A DNA stretch of 60,000 bases from Bolinopsis microptera (GCF_026151205.1 NC_087080.1:2957096-3017095), one strand, 5' to 3'; numbered from the stretch's first letter, positions 1-10,261 are shown. Numbers and translations: made by a program. Notes: a model not told the origin generated them from the letters alone.

Positions 1-2346
1 TTTACTATCTAGAATGAGGCCAAGATATTTTGTCTCTTTGCACTCCTTGATTGTGAAAGTTACCTCATTACATTCAATGGTTAATTCATCATGTTGATCA
101 ACAGAATCAAACAATAGGAATTCAGTCTTCGTTTCATTGAGTGATAATTTATTTACACTGAGCCATTTAAAGATTGTCATAAGTTCTATTTTCATGTTTA
201 TAAATGTGCTTCTGCAGGTTTGATCAAAGAATAGTGCACCATCATCTGCAAATAGAAAGGGCTTAGATAGGTTACAGGCATAAATGATGTCATTTATGAA
301 GATACTAAATAATATAGGCCCAATGATGCTTCCTTGTGGTACACCACTCAGAACTTCTAAAAATGAGCTTATTTTGCCATTGATCCTTGTGCATTGATAT
401 CTACAAGATAAGAAGTTCTTAAACCAGGTTAAAGCAATGCCACCAATTCCATAATATGCCAATTTTTGAAGCAATATTTCATGATTCACTGTGTCAAAGG
501 CCTTCTTAAGATCAAGAAAGATGATTCCTGGTTTATAAGACTTAGATTTACTCATATATATTTCGTCCATCAGATCGTACATCAAATAAGTTGTGGAGTG
601 ATTTTTCCGAAAGCCATATTGATGCCGGATGAAAAGTTTGTTCTCTTCCATGTAATCGGTGAGTTGCTTGCCGACAAAGTATTCTATAAGTTTTCCTACA
701 AGTGGAAGGATGGATATTGGCCTGTAATTATTAGGATCATCTTTCATTCCTGCCTTATGGATGGGAGTTACTCTAGCTTTTTTACAAAGGGTTGGTACAA
801 CACCTGTATTAAGGCTCAAATTGACAATATGGGTCAGTGGCTCAACTATGTGTGGTACAGCTTGCTTAAGTAAAAATAGAGGCACATCGTCATATGAGGC
901 CTTGTCATTCTTGAGTGTTTCGACATACATTAGGATATCAGTTTCATTTATTTCTTGGAATCTATCAAATGAGATGTTAGAAGTTCTAGGAGGTAAAAAA
1001 TCAGTAAAACTAACTCTTTCAATATTGGGGGCCTGATTTTGTAATCTTGATCCAACATTTGCAAAATGAAAGTTAAATAGCTCAGGATCATTCTCATTGA
1101 TAGTTTGACAATTAGTTGTACCAGGGGTCATATTTGATGCCAGTTTGATAGTTTTCCATACCCCTTTAAGATCATTCTTGGCACTTTTAACTTGTAGATC
1201 ATCGATTACATTAGCCTTTTTGCAGGTTTTAGCTAATTTATTTCTAATATTTCTCTGAATCTTGTAGCAATCCCAGGCCTCATTACACTTTATACATTTG
1301 CTACATATACCACATTTATTGCAATTTCCATTGTCCCTCTTATCCTTCTTTTTACGGAATTTCTTTAGAAGAAAATGTGTATGATTAATGGCATTTAAAA
1401 GTTCAGTAGAAGGTTTATGTATGAACTTTTCATGCCTTTCTATGGTCTTGCAAGGGAAGCAGGTTGCATATGCCTGTTCAATATGATGACAAAGGCCAGC
1501 AGTGATAGCTTCAACATCTGTACTTTCCAATAGTGGACTGTAATCAGAACAGGTATCTAGATAGTCTAAGAATTGTTTAACATTACGTTTACAATGATTT
1601 CTAATTTCAACCTTTTCAAATTTAGGAGCTATAGGTACTTTACAATCTATCTCACACATAATAGCTTGATGATCCCCAATACGTTCATCAAGAACAGAAG
1701 ATTGAACAAAATCTGCATAACAGTTAGTGAATATTACATCAATAGTAGTCTGGGTAAAATTGTCTCCACGTTTAGCAACTCTAGTTATCCCTTGAATGGT
1801 TTGAACTAGATTGTAACATCTCAAGGTCATATCTAATTTTTTGTACTGGGTGGATGAGATATTATTCTGGTCAATGTTTATATCCCCAATCCAGATAACC
1901 TTTTTCCCGTTCAATTTTTTCATGCAAAAATGAATGTACTCAATAAAGTTATCAACACTGCAATAATTTCCAGAGCGATAGAAGCAGCAAACATTGATCT
2001 TGCTATTCTTAAGCTTCACCCATAATGCTTCAATGTTATCAAGCTTACTATCCATAACTAATTCTGTGTAAGCTAGTTTTTTGTTTATCATTAAGCCACA
2101 ACCACCCCTAGAACTGTTTGGCCTGTCGCATCGCATAATGTTGAAGGAGGAAGGAATATTTATGGTGTCTGTGTCAATAGTATCATTAAGATTCATCTCA
2201 TTTAGGGAAAGTATGTCTAGCTTATGATCTCGAATGAGTTGAGTAAGTTCATTACTTTTAGCTAAATTTAGGAGACCACCTTGAATGTTACAGTGACCAA
2301 TGCAAAGGTTATGAAATTTGTCAGCTGAGTTGTGAATATTTGTCAT
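1..2346 (-). CDS. LINE-A ORF2: APE-type endonuclease and reverse transcriptase (C-terminus cut by window edge)
   Basis: The frame is open from the ATG at 2346 through base 1 (782 codons) and continues outside the window. The N-terminal ~240 residues are an exonuclease-endonuclease-phosphatase fold: N-terminal IQGG region, GDINID motif and a GDHQAI motif carrying the catalytic Asp-His. A reverse-transcriptase domain follows, with NYRPISILP, QYGFR, FLDLKKAFD, GVPQGS and the catalytic box FADD at residues 699-702. Between the two, residues 342-360 hold a cysteine cluster (C342, C345, C348, C351, C354, C360), probably a small zinc-binding knuckle. This enzyme would nick target DNA and prime reverse transcription of the LINE RNA. 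It lies 135 bases after ORF1 on the same strand. The ORF2 start at 2346 is the first ATG of the frame that precedes the endonuclease. Confidence 0.92.
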   Translation of the reverse strand, partial: MTNIHNSADKFHNLCIGHCNIQGGLLNLAKSNELTQLIRDHKLDILSLNEMNLNDTIDTDTINIPSSFNIMRCDRPNSSRGGCGLMINKKLAYTELVMDSKLDNIEALWVKLKNSKINVCCFYRSGNYCSVDNFIEYIHFCMKKLNGKKVIWIGDINIDQNNISSTQYKKLDMTLRCYNLVQTIQGITRVAKRGDNFTQTTIDVIFTNCYADFVQSSVLDERIGDHQAIMCEIDCKVPIAPKFEKVEIRNHCKRNVKQFLDYLDTCSDYSPLLESTDVEAITAGLCHHIEQAYATCFPCKTIERHEKFIHKPSTELLNAINHTHFLLKKFRKKKDKRDNGNCNKCGICSKCIKCNEAWDCYKIQRNIRNKLAKTCKKANVIDDLQVKSAKNDLKGVWKTIKLASNMTPGTTNCQTINENDPELFNFHFANVGSRLQNQAPNIERVSFTDFLPPRTSNISFDRFQEINETDILMYVETLKNDKASYDDVPLFLLKQAVPHIVEPLTHIVNLSLNTGVVPTLCKKARVTPIHKAGMKDDPNNYRPISILPLVGKLIEYFVGKQLTDYMEENKLFIRHQYGFRKNHSTTYLMYDLMDEIYMSKSKSYKPGIIFLDLKKAFDTVNHEILLQKLAYYGIGGIALTWFKNFLSCRYQCTRINGKISSFLEVLSGVPQGSIIGPILFSIFINDIIYACNLSKPFLFADDGALFFDQTCRSTFINMKIELMTIFKWLSVNKLSLNETKTEFLLFDSVDQHDELTIECNEVTFTIKECKETKYLGLILDSK

Positions 2347-2481
2347 TTCACAAAACGTGTTAGTCGTTGTGTCTGATTAAACTAAAATCAGGTGAAAATT
2401 ATCCGCCTGTAAATATTTTCAATAGAAAAGTTTTAAACTTGAAATCAAAATAAATATTCAGGTGGAAATGTCATGTCGATT

Positions 2482-4092
2482 TCAATGGTGGGCATGGTAC
2501 TTGATGTGCTTTGCTAGTTTAAAGATACCATCGCTGTTTAGATGCACATTGTCTTCCCCAAATCTACTAAAACAAGATGATTTCCTAAATCCAGATCTAT
2601 CACTAAACAAAAATCGATTCATCTCTGTGGGTATAAAGCTAACAAACGAGTATTTGGAAGGAATCTTAGATAAAAAGATATTGATGTCATTTATCACTTT
2701 ATTTCTAGCAAAACTTTCTCTTGGTAAAATGTTTATGATCTTAATTTTTGCAGCTGGAGCCCACAAGTGAAGTGACTGGATCAGATTATCAATAGAGCGA
2801 TTGGTGTTATCAAGGGCCTTTGCTTTTCCTGTGAACTCATCGGGTGACAATAATCTATTCCTCATGTGTCGAGGACTCTCTAGGATTAAGTCCACATCAT
2901 TAGTTCCACACATGAGTACGATGGTCTTCACATTATTTGCATCAATTGACCTCTTTCTTTCATCTGAGTGGAAGCGTTCATTGATACCGTTTGCAATGCC
3001 ACCAGGATAGTGAAATACATGTGCTTCTTGATGAGCAGAGGATAGTTTTGTAGCATCTAACTTGGAGAACATGCTTGAGCTAACATACACAGCAAGGGAT
3101 TTGCTTTTGACTGAAGCAGGGGGTACGGTGCTCTTATGAGTGATTTTGTTGGGTGATGATTTCCCTTTGATTGAGGGTTCAGTTTCTCTTACAGTAACGA
3201 AAGGCTTACTTGAGGTATCGGGTGGAGCAGACAAGGTTGCACTGCCATCAATCTGGCGCAGAGTAATGCTAATTCTCATGTCATCAGTATGGTCCTGAAT
3301 AAGGCTGTGTTCAAAGCTGTCCTGAGATTTTCTGGTCATAATCATTATGTCGCCATGGGAGAGAGTAAGATTGGCAACGTGGACTTTGCTTTTAGACCTA
3401 AAACTGAGGACTCTTGTTGCTCCTAACGATATGGTGGAAATCATGGAGCCTGGTGATATGGACCTCTCATCATCTGAATGGAATGGTATTCCTTGCTTGC
3501 CATTTTCATACTTGGTGATCATGGCGCTGTTAAATTTCAGACTTGGGAACTGTGAGCGTAAACGTTCTAAAATAGACTTTAATAAGGGATTGTCATTTAA
3601 CGGCCTTGTGTTATGGAAGCCTCCATTGTAGGCATATGGGAAATCCCCATAGTATGCTACAGCCCTATTGTTGAACGTTTGTGTGTATTGTGTTTCCATA
3701 TCCAACTTGAGAGTATCAACAAACCTGAATACACCTCGACTCAAATCATGATATGGATTGATGGACTTACCCACAACGTTAACACTGGTTGAAGATTGTT
3801 TGTTAACATCAGAAGAATTCACAAGAGATGGGTTGCTATTAAGTTCAGTCACACTGCTAACTTCACAGTTTTGAGTTTCTGATTCATGTTCAGAGATAAG
3901 AACATTGTCCCCGCAAGAGAATGGAACCGCAATTTTGTCATGGCCTGAGCCTTGGGTAAGTTTGGTTAGACGAGCAATTTGTCTCCTCAAATTGTCGTTT
4001 TCAAGACTTAGTGATACACAGGTAGAACATTTTGCTTTTGCACTGTTAGGTCTGTCACGAAGGCTGTAATTTCTGATTGGGATACCGGACAT
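2482..4092 (-). CDS. LINE-A ORF1: AlkB-like 2OG-Fe(II) dioxygenase fused to SGNH hydrolase-like domain
   Basis: This 536-residue protein has three parts. Residues 1-110 are polar and low in structure, with a short heptad-like stretch near 27-45 after a CSTC pair. Residues ~115-285 form an AlkB-type dioxygenase: RAVAYYGDF and YAYNG in the substrate-lid region, then the iron ligands H205-x-D207 and H262 and the 2-oxoglutarate-binding R273-x5-R279 (RISITLR), all present. Residues ~333-536 resemble an SGNH/GDSL hydrolase: block I VSSSM with the expected Ser at 340 (the usual Asp before it is Ser), block III CGTND (G396, N398, D399) and block V D514-x-x-H517. Esterase domains are known in ORF1 proteins of CR1-like LINEs. 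The AlkB fusion is the unusual part. AlkB enzymes remove alkyl groups from nucleic-acid bases, so a role on LINE RNA or cDNA is inferred, not shown. ORF2 lies just downstream. Confidence 0.85.
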   Translation of the reverse strand: MSGIPIRNYSLRDRPNSAKAKCSTCVSLSLENDNLRRQIARLTKLTQGSGHDKIAVPFSCGDNVLISEHESETQNCEVSSVTELNSNPSLVNSSDVNKQSSTSVNVVGKSINPYHDLSRGVFRFVDTLKLDMETQYTQTFNNRAVAYYGDFPYAYNGGFHNTRPLNDNPLLKSILERLRSQFPSLKFNSAMITKYENGKQGIPFHSDDERSISPGSMISTISLGATRVLSFRSKSKVHVANLTLSHGDIMIMTRKSQDSFEHSLIQDHTDDMRISITLRQIDGSATLSAPPDTSSKPFVTVRETEPSIKGKSSPNKITHKSTVPPASVKSKSLAVYVSSSMFSKLDATKLSSAHQEAHVFHYPGGIANGINERFHSDERKRSIDANNVKTIVLMCGTNDVDLILESPRHMRNRLLSPDEFTGKAKALDNTNRSIDNLIQSLHLWAPAAKIKIINILPRESFARNKVINDINIFLSKIPSKYSFVSFIPTEMNRFLFSDRSGFRKSSCFSRFGEDNVHLNSDGIFKLAKHIKYHAHH

Positions 4093-4483
4093 AGTTCAAA
4101 TAAACACAATAATGCAAAGAATTCAGGATAGAGTCTAAAACCGATGCTACTGTTTATAGTTATTTAGTTGTTGATTACAGTACCTTTGCAGCAATTCAGA
4201 AGATGGGAATGAGTGGTGTCTGATATTCTTTAGGTGATAGATGGGTGATAGGTGATAGATGGGAGTTAACAGCTCTTAAAAACGATGTCTGATAGTCTTG
4301 AGGATGTCTTTAAATAAACTATCATGCAACAACCATTTACATCGACATACAACCTGTAATGGTTGCTACATTTGATTGAGGTGTTAATTCCCACTAGGGG
4401 TCCTCAATAAATGTAATAGATTTGTAGTGTTGTAATTAGTTTAAAACTTTAATAAAATTGATGAACTAAAATGTATTTTATCA

Positions 4484-7468
4484 ATGTATAAATCTATTGA
4501 GGTAATTTGTGTAACAGAAACTCATTTTAGTAGTGATATATTAGATGCCGAAATTTATATTGAAGGATTTAGTATGTTTAGAAAAGATAGAGATTTTAGA
4601 ATTGACAATTCCACTGGCAGTATAAGTGGTGGAGGAGGCTCTATAATTTATGTTAAAAACTGTTGTAATGCTTCACTAGTGAACTCTTTTTTAAAGGCAC
4701 CGGATTCTTTAGCTGTTAATATCAACACATCAGGTGGACTGATTAGTATTTGTTGTATTTACAGATCCACTTCATTGAATTTAGAACAGAATAATGCGTT
4801 AATATCTTGTATCAAGAGCATCTGTAGTGAAAGGAATGATTTTGAAACACTCCTTTTAGGAGATTTTAATTTACCAAATGTTTTATGGGAAACTGGTAGC
4901 ATAAATAGTAATATTGCTAGCAAGAACCAGTTTTTAGTTACTCAACAGAAATTCATGGATGTTTTCAATGACAGTGGTTTAACTTGGTATTTCACCAACG
5001 AGACAACTAGAAGACGGCTTGTGAAGGATACTCTCCAGGAGAGTCTTCTTGATCAGGTCCTGTATACAAATGATGCTCTTGTCAACGGTTGTAAGATCGT
5101 TTCTCCGCTTGGTAAGAGTGATCATGTTGGGATACTTGTCGAACTAGTTGTTTCGCCGGATACTAGCAAATGTTTAAAAGAGAAGATTATCAAACCTATA
5201 TGGGGTAAGATTTCCTCTGAAGAGTTATTAAATTTTAGTTTGAAAAATATCGACTGGGATTATAGTTCTACCAATGATGTTCAAGATATGTGGGCTGAAT
5301 TACATGGTAAACTGGAGACTGTTGCTGCAGCTGTTCCGACTGCTTCGGTTTATCTCGACAACAGACCTGTCAAGTTGCCATGGAGTACATCTGCACTTAA
5401 ACGAATGAGAAAGAATAAAGATAAAGCATGGGCTGAGTTTGATATTTATCCATCTGATGTTAATTTTAGTTATGCAAGTAGCAAACAACATACTTATGAA
5501 TTAGCAGAAATTAAAGCTAAAGTTAATTATGAAAAGAAAATTACATCTAATCTGAAGCAGAATTGTAAGTCTTTTTACTCTTATTTACGAAATAAACGTC
5601 AAGTTAAGTCTAGTGTGGTTTCTTTAGATAGAGGAGATGGTACACGCACAGATAGTTCGACTGAGTCAGCTGAGGTACTCGCAAGTGCCTTTAGCTCTGT
5701 TTTTGTGCGTGAACCACCTGGCCCTCTCCCTAAAACTGAGAATTTAAGACCTGACAATGAGAGTATTGATGATATTGATGATATGGAAGTCAACAGTTCT
5801 GATATAAAAAAGCAACTTTTAAAGCTTAACATTTTTAAGAGTTCTGGTCCGGATGGTGTTCATCCGAAGTTGTTGAAATCGCTAGCTTATGACAACAATT
5901 TTGTTGAAGCAATAACTAAATTATTTCAAAAGTGTTCAGATACAGGATCTTTACCTGCAGTGTGGAAATCTGCATCTGTTGTAGCATTGTTTAAAAAGGG
6001 TATTAAATCAGACCCTTTAAATTATAGACCAGTTTCATTAACTTGTATTTTGTGCAAAGTGTATGAAAAGTTGGTGAGAGCACATGTTTTAAATTTTCTA
6101 GAACATCGAATTTCGAAGCATCAGCATGGATTTGTTAAGGGTAAATCGTGTTTATCTAATCTTTTAGAGACATTTGATGACATTCTTGACATTTTAGATG
6201 AAGGTGCCCCGGTTGATCTTCTATACTTTGATTTTAGTAAGGCGTTCGACACAGTCCCCCACTTTAGACTTCTGTCTAAATTGGAAGGCTTTGGTGTCAA
6301 AGGAAAGGTTTTAGATGTTATTAAAGATTTTCTGACAGACAGGACTATGAGGGTTTCTGTAGAAGGACAATGGTCCGAGGTTAAACATGTTTTATCTGGT
6401 GTTCCTCAGGGGTCAGTTCTAGGCCCTCTCCTATTCATTCTGTATATTAATGATTTGCCTGACCTTGTAAAAAATAAGATAAAGTTATTTGCTGATGATC
6501 TTAAATTAATTGGTAATGCAGCTAACCACGGTAGTGTTGCTGAAGATATCGAAGAATTAGAAGTTTGGGAAAGTATTTGGCTTTTACAATTTAATCCTGC
6601 CAAGTGCAAAGTAGTGCACATTAATTTTAACAACAATCCTAATTTAAATTATAAGGTAAATGGTATAGAACTTGAAGTATCTGATCAGGAAAAAGATTTG
6701 GGGGTTATTACCCATAGCTCCCTGCTTTGGAACGAACAGATCAAAGCATGTATCGCTAAGGCAAATCGTATGATCTGTTGGATTGTAAGGAATTTAGTTA
6801 TTAGAGAAAAGGTTGTTATGATTGCTATATATAAAGCTTTAATAAGACCCCATCTTGAGTATTGTGTCCAATTGTGGAATCCACCTGCGGCTCATGGAAG
6901 TTGGGGGACTGTTTTGGAGCTGGAGAGCGTCCAGAGGCGGTTTACCCGTCTGATTGATGAGGTGGGTACTCTTCCTTACAGCCGTAGACTGGAAATCCTC
7001 AATTTGACAACGCTGGCAGAGCGGCGAATACGTGGGGACCTTATTGAAGCTTTTAAGGTTATTAATGCTATGACTGATTATGGTTCAGACTTGTTCAGAC
7101 CAAGCAGATCAGGTCTTAATCTGGTTTCATCCAATAGATGCAGTAAAAGTGTGACAAAGGTCAAGAATATCCAGAAGTCTTTTCTCCCGGAGCGAGTTAT
7201 TCCATATTGGAACAAACTCCCTCCGGACGTCAAGAACTCTGTGACAGTTTTAGGTTTTAAAATTAAATTAGAAGGATATAAGATAGATATGATTTCTAAA
7301 AGTATTACAAATGATTGCTTTTTTTGGAATGTTTCTAAGGAAGTTTTAGTAAGAATTGAGGGAGCCAGTTATGTCAGTAATAAAGAGAAACATAACAATT
7401 ATCTTTGGTTCCATCCTTATGTGGCAAAGAAGCGTTTTATAAATCTTTATTCCACTGGGAAGTTTTAA
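4484..7468 (+). CDS. LINE-B ORF2: endonuclease and reverse transcriptase
   Basis: The 994-residue frame lacks the first strand of the endonuclease. In-frame codons upstream of the ATG, back to 4445, read as KIDELKCFLS, which fits the end of that missing segment, so 4484 is the first ATG of a 5'-truncated copy and not an authentic start. Endonuclease signatures are CVTETH, GDFNLP and SDHVGI. The reverse transcriptase has NYRPVSLT, QHGFVKGKSC, YFDFSKAFD, GVPQGSVLGP and FADD at residues 669-672, followed by the thumb motif with KDLGV. The C-terminal ~200 residues contain the LEYCVQLW and LESVQRRFTR motifs common in CR1/Rex-like elements. No internal stop is present, so the enzyme portion could still be translated, though the endonuclease is probably inactive. 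Confidence 0.9.
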   Translation: MYKSIEVICVTETHFSSDILDAEIYIEGFSMFRKDRDFRIDNSTGSISGGGGSIIYVKNCCNASLVNSFLKAPDSLAVNINTSGGLISICCIYRSTSLNLEQNNALISCIKSICSERNDFETLLLGDFNLPNVLWETGSINSNIASKNQFLVTQQKFMDVFNDSGLTWYFTNETTRRRLVKDTLQESLLDQVLYTNDALVNGCKIVSPLGKSDHVGILVELVVSPDTSKCLKEKIIKPIWGKISSEELLNFSLKNIDWDYSSTNDVQDMWAELHGKLETVAAAVPTASVYLDNRPVKLPWSTSALKRMRKNKDKAWAEFDIYPSDVNFSYASSKQHTYELAEIKAKVNYEKKITSNLKQNCKSFYSYLRNKRQVKSSVVSLDRGDGTRTDSSTESAEVLASAFSSVFVREPPGPLPKTENLRPDNESIDDIDDMEVNSSDIKKQLLKLNIFKSSGPDGVHPKLLKSLAYDNNFVEAITKLFQKCSDTGSLPAVWKSASVVALFKKGIKSDPLNYRPVSLTCILCKVYEKLVRAHVLNFLEHRISKHQHGFVKGKSCLSNLLETFDDILDILDEGAPVDLLYFDFSKAFDTVPHFRLLSKLEGFGVKGKVLDVIKDFLTDRTMRVSVEGQWSEVKHVLSGVPQGSVLGPLLFILYINDLPDLVKNKIKLFADDLKLIGNAANHGSVAEDIEELEVWESIWLLQFNPAKCKVVHINFNNNPNLNYKVNGIELEVSDQEKDLGVITHSSLLWNEQIKACIAKANRMICWIVRNLVIREKVVMIAIYKALIRPHLEYCVQLWNPPAAHGSWGTVLELESVQRRFTRLIDEVGTLPYSRRLEILNLTTLAERRIRGDLIEAFKVINAMTDYGSDLFRPSRSGLNLVSSNRCSKSVTKVKNIQKSFLPERVIPYWNKLPPDVKNSVTVLGFKIKLEGYKIDMISKSITNDCFFWNVSKEVLVRIEGASYVSNKEKHNNYLWFHPYVAKKRFINLYSTGKF

Positions 7469-7613
7469 AAATAGGATAATGTTTTTGATGAAATTGTTTT
7501 TAGATATTGTATTTGATAATTAATTAATGTTGGTGGGGAAATATTTATTATATATTTTTTCACACAGTGCGATGATAGTTTGTAGACATGTGTGATGATG
7601 TGATGTCATAAAT

Positions 7614-7633
7614 TTTACTTTACTTTACTTTAC
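7614..7633 (+). repeat. (TTTAC)4 tail of LINE-B
   Basis: Four uninterrupted TTTAC units lie ~145 bases after the LINE-B stop codon. They mark the 3' end of the element and fit the microsatellite-type tails of CR1/L2-like LINEs. Confidence 0.8.
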
Positions 7634-7639
7634 TTTGAC

Positions 7640-7951
7640 ATATTAACATGATTATTGATTTAATTTAGGAATTGTATATAAATATCTTTGACCAAGTTTA
7701 ATTGTCAATAAGGATGCACCCCAGCACTAAGCGCGCGTGGCGGCTTTAATGTTGATGTTAATGATGTTAGTGGCTACAAGCTAGGCAGCTGCAGAAAAAA
7801 TGTCGCGCGCGTTCAGCGTACGGCTTTTCGTTTTTGATTTTACGAATGACAAAGCAACTTTTAATGATTATTAATGGAATTATCGGATATTTATAATTCA
7901 ATATGTATTGATTCTTCTGTGGAAAATAAAAATTGTATTTTACTTTATATA
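7640..7951. other. intergenic, no gene recognised
   Basis: AT-rich DNA with no long frame that resembles a known protein. A short GC-rich patch with CpG-rich words (GCGCGC) lies at 7730-7820. I see no repeat shared with the rest of the window here. Confidence 0.4.
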
Positions 7952-8527
7952 ATGCACTATCGACAGTGTAGTGAGCCGCGCGTGCCGACTGTACTAGGAT
8001 GGTTTTTTAGCGCTAATTTCGGCCAGCACAAAATTCTTGAAACAAATGCGTATTGAGTAACCCTCCCTTAATTCAATTTTAACAAAAATTGGTAAGCTTA
8101 CTCATAAACTTACAAGGAAAGTGTCCGAAAAATTTAAAGCATATCCAAACATTCCCCTTAATTTGCCCCATGTTCATTACTATATCAACTCCGATATCCA
8201 CCAAATTTTTCGGACAGTTGTGAAAGCCTTATTAGAAGGTCTTCATCAATTTTCAGAATGATCTCATTCAAGGAACTGAAGATATGACAAAATAATATGT
8301 AATACGACAAAAATTAACAAATTTCGTCAAATTACGCGACTTTTACACCTAGACTTTTGCTCTAAAAGCCGCGCACTATCAAATATGGCACCTAGGCGAA
8401 ACTCACCGATCTTTCCAGAAATGTATAACAAATTTGCAATTTGGTACTGTGAAAATTCTCACAGTCTATAGAAAACAATGGTACAAAAATTTTGAAAATC
8501 CGAGCAAGTTTATTTTTATCGTGCACC
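7952..8527 (+). repeat. dispersed ~580-bp repeat, copy 1
   Basis: This segment matches 13003-13590 over its full length, with small indels and substitutions. Both begin near a CATCGACAGTG-type word, share GAGCCGCGCGTGCCGACTGT and end at TTTATTTTTATCGTGCACC. Within it, TGTCCGAAAAATTT (8122-8135) is repeated as its exact reverse complement at 8203-8216, which gives an 81-base hairpin-forming interval. No coding potential is evident. The family is unknown; a non-autonomous DNA element is possible. Confidence 0.75.
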
Positions 8528-8605
8528 CTCCTGCCCCCCGGGCCCTCCTTCACATAGCCATGTGTATACGCGTACTGTGTGACGCGATTGTTTCGGTCGC
8601 GCGCT

Positions 8606-8671
8606 ACCTTACCCCAGGCTTTAATGTTGATAGAGATTAGGCGGAATGACAGGCTGAGCGCGGCCCAGTAA
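8606..8671 (-). repeat. short ~60-bp dispersed element, copy 1
   Basis: The core AGGCGGAATGACAGGCTGAG (8639-8658) recurs at 45333 in the same orientation and in inverse orientation at 46330 and 46705; a partial copy lies at 46875. Upstream bases (ACCTTACCCCAGGCTTTAATGTT) resemble the conserved TTACCTGGGGACCTCAGGCT half of the better copies. Confidence 0.6.
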
Positions 8672-10261
8672 CTATTTCTTGGCAAATTTTTTATTTCTTC
8701 ATGCTGATTTGGACTTGGAGGCCATTATATATTAAAGCATTTAAGCATTAACACTCCTGCGCGCAGTGTTGTGACCTCCCTTCGTCGTAATCAGCTCGTG
8801 TTCAGATTGAACAATTTTGAAGTCAAATAAATGTTGTTTCTTTTAGACTTAAATAAACAATATGGATGTAGTCCGAAAGTAATTTGTCTACTAAATAACA
8901 TTTTGAAACTATGAACAAAATTGGCGAAAATTTGCCGTAGATGTGACCAAAAAACTACGCGCAGAACTAAATATTTCTTCATAGACGCGTGAAAATTTTT
9001 GAGTTTAACATTGAATATTTTAGCTTGGTTATTGTAATACTTAATTTTCAAGTCTCTATCCGATAACTAAATATTTTATCTTTACGACAGTATAAAATTT
9101 GTTTGTATATTTGCTAAATTAAAAAAACAGTAGGAATAGAAACGTCGAAGGTCTTGCGCTTATTTCAGTCCCAAAATATACTCTAATCATAAACTTCATA
9201 AAACCCACTGAAAATGATGTCTACAGGCATATTAAGCCCTTACACCTTCCCAAATCATTTAGCAAGGATTCAGAGCCAGTTTTTAAAATTAGCTTTCGAA
9301 TATCATTGTTAAGACATAAAACTATAAATAAATGAGTGCCTTTTTCTCTTTCGTCTCGATAGTTTCTCTTTCATTTTAACATTATACATTAGTAAAAGCA
9401 ATCAGCGATCTTTATTAATCATTGAAGGAGTAGAGTAATTGGTCCTCGTCAATGTTTAGTGTCTGATTACAGTTTCGGTCCGACCTCCACAACTGAAAAG
9501 ATATTGGGGGTATTATCAGTTATGTAAATGGAAAAATTATACTTGCATCATAAAACTATGAAAACATTGAAACTAATGTTTTTGAAGGCTCGCCTATTCG
9601 TTTAAGCAATCAAATAGTCAGTGCATGCACAGTAAAGAACAGTTGAAGGCACCGGGAATGTTTCAAATATAACCTCTGTCTACTATCAAGTATCAGACCA
9701 CACACTCCACTGTCCACTATGTACTATAATGTACAATGGCAATTAAAATGTGTTCCCGCCATTTTAAAATACGCGCATCTTGCGCCGTGACCATGATGGT
9801 CACAGCGCATGCTGGTGAACGGAGGTAGGCTGGTGAACGAGTTATTGGGACAAAATTGGAAAATTTTGGAACATTGGTTACATCGGTTGTAGACATGCAG
9901 TGATTCCCAAACTTGGTTTGAGTGGTCCTAGGACCAATCTAAACGCTTTCCGGCCAGTTTTAAACCGTTCTGAGCACTTTTAGTTTTAGGAGAATATTAA
10001 TTTTTGTTCATTTTCGTGCATTCCATGTACCTGGGTAATTTTCATGCTCATTGGAATTTAGAAGGTAAAATAACTCACATAACAGTGCTCCCGACAAGTT
10101 TCACGGATATAGTGATTGAGTTTCTAGTCACCTAGCCTCTTGGCCTGAAAGATTTCTTGTTCGGCAGGGTGACTGCTTGAACGTCAACTTCAACCTTTCC
10201 CACTGTGCACTGCATCGAATCGAGGTAGAGTTGTTAACTGAAATATTACATTCAGTCTAGC
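8672..10261. other. intergenic, no gene recognised
   Basis: About 1.6 kb of AT-rich DNA. The longest frames are short and have no recognisable motif. I see no repeat shared with other parts of the window. Confidence 0.4.

Larger units (their letters stand above)
1..4380 (-). mobile_element. LINE-A, non-LTR retrotransposon, 5' part (3' end outside window)
   Basis: Two long minus-strand reading frames follow one another in the order expected of a two-ORF LINE: ORF1 (4092 to 2482), then ORF2 (2346 to beyond base 1), with a 135-base gap. The DNA from 4093 to about 4380 has no long frame and is the likely 5' untranslated region; it includes a short TGGGTGATAGGTGATAGA-type tandem repeat at 4232-4265. 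The 5' limit is an estimate, because LINE-B begins close by at about 4440 and I found no target-site duplication. Both frames are free of stops, so the insertion is probably young. The ORF1 make-up and the reverse transcriptase suggest the CR1/Jockey-like superfamily, by inference only. Confidence 0.85.
4441..7640 (+). mobile_element. LINE-B, non-LTR retrotransposon, 5'-truncated
   Basis: A single long endonuclease-reverse transcriptase frame is followed by ~150 bases of untranslated DNA that ends in four copies of TTTAC (7614-7633). Short tandem-repeat tails of this kind, rather than poly(A), are typical of CR1- and L2-like LINEs. The 5' end is truncated or decayed: the frame is open back to a stop at 4442, inside the first part of the endonuclease, and no ORF1 is present. 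The near-perfect coding frame suggests recent insertion. Confidence 0.85.

Noticed and set aside
2482-4092. A host ALKBH-type DNA or RNA repair gene
   Set aside because: The frame has no introns, is fused to an SGNH-like domain and is followed at 135 bases by a reverse transcriptase; a second copy in LINE-D has the same arrangement.
8392-9051. Short minus-strand frames near the first dispersed repeat
   Set aside because: They lie in or beside repeat DNA and have no family resemblance; the second repeat copy does not keep the frame.
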